From assembly GCA_021818665.1 (NCBI GenBank), contig JAKATQ010000011.1, forward strand, positions 1 through 23,856: DNA of 23,856 nucleotides, given 5' to 3'. Source of the DNA: Nanobdellota archaeon (GTDB lineage: Archaea; Nanobdellota; Nanobdellia; Parvarchaeales; Parvarchaeaceae). Made by a program: the position numbers and the translations under genes. Below the pieces are notes generated by a model, which saw nothing but the letters and a program-made list of their open reading frames with translations, did not search any database and was not told the origin of the DNA. Below, piece by piece: positions 21,973 through 23,856 of this stretch. Each line of letters opens with the position of its first letter. Positions within the stretch are counted from its first letter, which is position 1.

Positions 21973-22779
21973 TCAGCTCCGGCTGTGCGCATTGAGGGCA
22001 TCAGAAAGTTTTATCGTTTCTGCAGCGCTCAGCGATCTTACCCGCTTGCCAGCTATCCAGGCCAGCTTCTCCACAAGATAGGAAAGCTCCTTTCTCGCGT
22101 CTCTTTTGCTGCTGGCCCAAAGCTCGACTGCGGATCTTAGGATGGCGTTTTTTACTGTCATCTTATCTTTCAGAAGGACCGCCTGGACGATACCAAAAGG
22201 CTTCTTGTCGAACCTTAGCATCGCGCTTGTGACTCTAGGGGCCGGATAGAAGGCGTCTTTTTTGACTTCCATCAGCCTCTCGAACTTGAAGAATTCTCGC
22301 ATGATCGTCGCGAACTTCGTGGGCTTTCCCGAACTGCCGAGCAACGAATCGGACAGCGTCTTCGGGAGCACCATCACGCCCCTCGCAAAGTCGTATCCAG
22401 TGAGTTTTTTGAGTATTCGGTCGGCGATGTCGTAAGGGGGGTTGGAGACTGTTTTTGTAAAAGCCGGAAAGTGCATGCCCAGCGCGTCTGCGTTTATCAG
22501 TCCGACGTTTTTGTCCAGCCCGTGCCTTTTCAAGAGATAAGAATATATTACAGGGTCCTTCTCTATCGCGATGACACCGCAGGTCACCCGTATCCTGTCT
22601 AGCACGAAGCCAAAGCCCGCACCGATGTCCAGTACGATGTCGCTTGTGACTAGGCCGGCTGCCGACACCTCCATTTCTATGACATCCTCGTCGATGAGAA
22701 AATTCTGTCCAGTCTTTTCCAGATCTTTAAGCTTGAGGTCCTCGACCAGTGAAAGGGTCTTTCTTAGCAGATCAGCCAT
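21973..22779 (-). CDS. ksgA: 16S rRNA (adenine-N6,N6) dimethyltransferase KsgA/Dim1
   Basis: This SAM-dependent enzyme dimethylates two adjacent adenines in the 3'-terminal hairpin of 16S rRNA and acts as a late checkpoint in small-subunit assembly. The 268-aa length is typical. Landmarks are GQNFLIDEDV (24-33), the SAM-binding VLDIGAGFGFVL (49-60), the acidic residue after strand 2 (AIEKDP, E73), NADAL (D98), the catalytic SNPPYDIA (NPPY, 113-116) and FYPAPRVTSAMLRF before a helical C-terminal domain. ATG 22779 lies 4 nt after the stop of the zinc-ribbon gene, so they form an operon driven by the promoter at 23082-23092. Confidence is high. Confidence 0.93.
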   Translation of the reverse strand: MADLLRKTLSLVEDLKLKDLEKTGQNFLIDEDVIEMEVSAAGLVTSDIVLDIGAGFGFVLDRIRVTCGVIAIEKDPVIYSYLLKRHGLDKNVGLINADALGMHFPAFTKTVSNPPYDIADRILKKLTGYDFARGVMVLPKTLSDSLLGSSGKPTKFATIMREFFKFERLMEVKKDAFYPAPRVTSAMLRFDKKPFGIVQAVLLKDKMTVKNAILRSAVELWASSKRDARKELSYLVEKLAWIAGKRVRSLSAAETIKLSDALNAHSRS

Positions 22780-22783
22780 ATGA

Positions 22784-23062
22784 TTAGGCTCTTGCTCTAG
22801 CCTTCAGCCGTTCCATCATAAACTCAGCGTTGCAGTTCTTGCACGAAAATGTCACGTACTCCTTCTGTTTGCCTCCTTCTTTAGCTTTCTTGAGTACAAA
22901 GTCGCCATAGAACTCGTTGCTTTTTTTGCATGCGGGGCAGTTGAAGACGAAAGTGTAATCTTTCGCGCCCTTAAGTTTGAATATAAACGCCTGCTCTGTG
23001 TTTTGTCCGGAATATATCGCGCCCTTCTTGAAAAATTCGCAGTCCACTATGTTCGGCAGCAT
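22784..23062 (-). CDS. Zinc-ribbon protein co-transcribed with ksgA
   Basis: The 92-aa protein contains two CxxC knuckles, C42-x-x-C45 (FNCPACKKS) and C74-x-x-C77 (SCKNCNAEF), about 28 residues apart with an intervening charged beta hairpin (KKAKEGGKQKEYVTF). This is the layout of a zinc ribbon. The N-terminal 35 residues form a beta-rich extension (IYSGQNTEQAFIFKLKGAKDYTF), and the C terminus is a basic helix (ERLKARARA) suited to RNA or protein binding. I do not recognise the exact family. It is the first gene of the ksgA operon, suggesting a role in ribosome assembly or translation (inference). ATG 23062 is 26 nt from its TATA box, so it is leaderless. Confidence 0.8.
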   Translation of the reverse strand: MLPNIVDCEFFKKGAIYSGQNTEQAFIFKLKGAKDYTFVFNCPACKKSNEFYGDFVLKKAKEGGKQKEYVTFSCKNCNAEFMMERLKARARA

Positions 23063-23081
23063 GAATTTTAATGCAGATTGA

Positions 23082-23092
23082 CATTTTTAAGC
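23082..23092 (-). promoter_or_regulatory. TATA box of the zinc-ribbon/ksgA operon
   Basis: The minus strand reads GCTTAAAAATG, centred about 26 nt before ATG 23062, leaderless spacing. Confidence 0.5.
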
Positions 23093-23147
23093 TTAACTCA
23101 CCGAAAGTCGGCAGAAAACGCGATAGGAATAGCCGCGTTTGCAGGTC

Positions 23148-23846
23148 CTAACTGGAAATAAGGTCGAAAACGGTCTCGAGCTGCGCTTTTCTAGCCTGTA
23201 TCTTGGTCTTCAGATCGTTGTATTGCGTCTCACTTATCTTTCCGGCGACGAAGTTCCTTTCCAAGTCAGCGGATTCCTTTTCTACTTCTCTGAGCTTCGC
23301 CGTGACGTTCTGTAGACCCCGATTCCCTATCGAAAGCGTGTCGCTTACGTTCTGGGCCATCTGTCTCTTGTTCAGCTTATTCGCATATTTTCTAGAAAGT
23401 TCGCTGTAAAGTTCTGTCATGTCGCTCTCCAGCCTGGCGTAGGAATCCTTGTCTTTGAACTGGCAATCACCAGCTAGAACGACCCTAACGTTGGCGGATT
23501 CCTCGGTGGGGTCGTACACACCTATTATCTTGGACCACAGGAATATCGGAACGACTTGTTTCAGAGCCCAAAAAATGAATGCCAATATGAACAGGGCCAC
23601 AGTGCTGTAAGTGAAGAACCCGGAAGAAGTCCAAGTAACAGTCGTAAGGTTGCCGTATACGCTATTATAAGAAGAGACTAAAAGAATGGCTAAAAACACT
23701 ATGCCCAGCACCAGGCAGGTCTTCCAGGCGATAGGGTATTTTGAGCCCTTTGAGTTGTCCTTAGCCGCCTTTACCACGACTCTCATCGGCTTGGCATTGC
23801 CGCCCCGGAAAGTTTCCTCCAGCTCGGTATCTTCGAACTTCGTCAT
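23148..23846 (-). CDS. Membrane protein with a C-terminal coiled coil (possibly incomplete at its 5' end)
   Basis: No family recognised. The visible 232 residues have an acidic/basic cytosolic N terminus, hydrophobic spans at about 42-60 and 78-98 (perhaps a third at 99-108), and a soluble domain from about 110. The C-terminal 60 residues form a coiled coil, LREVEKESADLERNFVAGKISETQYNDLKTKIQARKAQLETVF. Its KISETQYNDLKTKI part resembles the SHOCT motif (x-I-(T/S)-E-x-(E/Q)-(Y/F)-x-x-L-K). ATG 23846 is the first start in the window, but the frame stays open to the edge and the final nine bases look like adapter, so the true N terminus is uncertain. Confidence 0.65.
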   Translation of the reverse strand: MTKFEDTELEETFRGGNAKPMRVVVKAAKDNSKGSKYPIAWKTCLVLGIVFLAILLVSSYNSVYGNLTTVTWTSSGFFTYSTVALFILAFIFWALKQVVPIFLWSKIIGVYDPTEESANVRVVLAGDCQFKDKDSYARLESDMTELYSELSRKYANKLNKRQMAQNVSDTLSIGNRGLQNVTAKLREVEKESADLERNFVAGKISETQYNDLKTKIQARKAQLETVFDLISS

Positions 23847-23847
23847 C

Positions 23848-23856
23848 AGATCGGAA
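23848..23856. other. Possible Illumina adapter remnant at the end of the window
   Basis: The last nine bases, AGATCGGAA, equal the first nine of the common Illumina adapter (AGATCGGAAGAGC). At a sequence end this suggests an untrimmed read end rather than genomic DNA. A chance match cannot be excluded. Confidence 0.5.

Overview
The window reads as archaeal chromosome, most likely from a small-genome DPANN lineage such as Micrarchaeota (inference). The archaeal signals are: a tRNA gene with no encoded CCA; TATA boxes about 23-27 nt upstream of start codons with little or no 5' leader; an archaeal-type two-domain Cdc48; an archaeal Rqc2/NEMF-like NFACT protein; Alg7/AglH-type GlcNAc-1-phosphate transferase; TrmB regulator; KsgA/Dim1 methylase; and heavy use of ATA for isoleucine. 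Genes are tightly packed, often with 0-5 nt between them. Both ends cut genes or possible genes, and the last nine bases match the start of the Illumina adapter, so the window may be a whole metagenomic contig.

Layout. 1-4619 is on the minus strand: a Toprim-domain fragment, an NFACT protein with a 156-aa partner, an unrecognised 353-aa protein, and a polytopic sugar-phosphate transferase. 4705-4965 is a small proline-rich tail-anchored protein, followed by tRNA-Gln (5056-5128). From the end of the tRNA to about 8600 lies a visibly AT-rich island. It holds an eight-blade YVTN-type surface propeller, about 870 bp without a convincing gene, and a two-gene membrane/ectodomain cassette. An imperfect direct repeat starting at the tRNA 3' end recurs 2 kb later. 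8559-9452 (minus) carries a frameshifted HAD phosphatase and a SemiSWEET transporter. 9582-11387 is oligoendopeptidase F.

The most interesting block is 11456-15720. Five plus-strand genes abut or overlap: an unknown 168-aa protein, a free-standing copy of the Cdc48 N-terminal barrel, Cdc48 itself, ScpA and ScpB. SMC follows at 18644-21967, so the kleisin complex and the Cdc48 unfoldase are encoded close together, with ScpAB apparently co-transcribed with Cdc48. Between them are a decayed gene (15775-16288), a HIT protein lacking the usual nucleophilic histidine, a two-helix membrane protein, a TrmB-type regulator with a palindromic operator candidate, and a Mug/TDG-like glycosylase divergent from smc. 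The right end (minus strand) has KsgA/Dim1 with a zinc-ribbon partner and a membrane/coiled-coil protein.

Functional themes are protein quality control (NFACT, Cdc48, PepF), chromosome organisation and repair (SMC-ScpAB, Mug-like glycosylase), ribosome maturation (KsgA), and a glycosylated cell surface (GT4 enzyme, sequon-rich propeller and ectodomain). All assignments come from reading the sequence; no database search was run.
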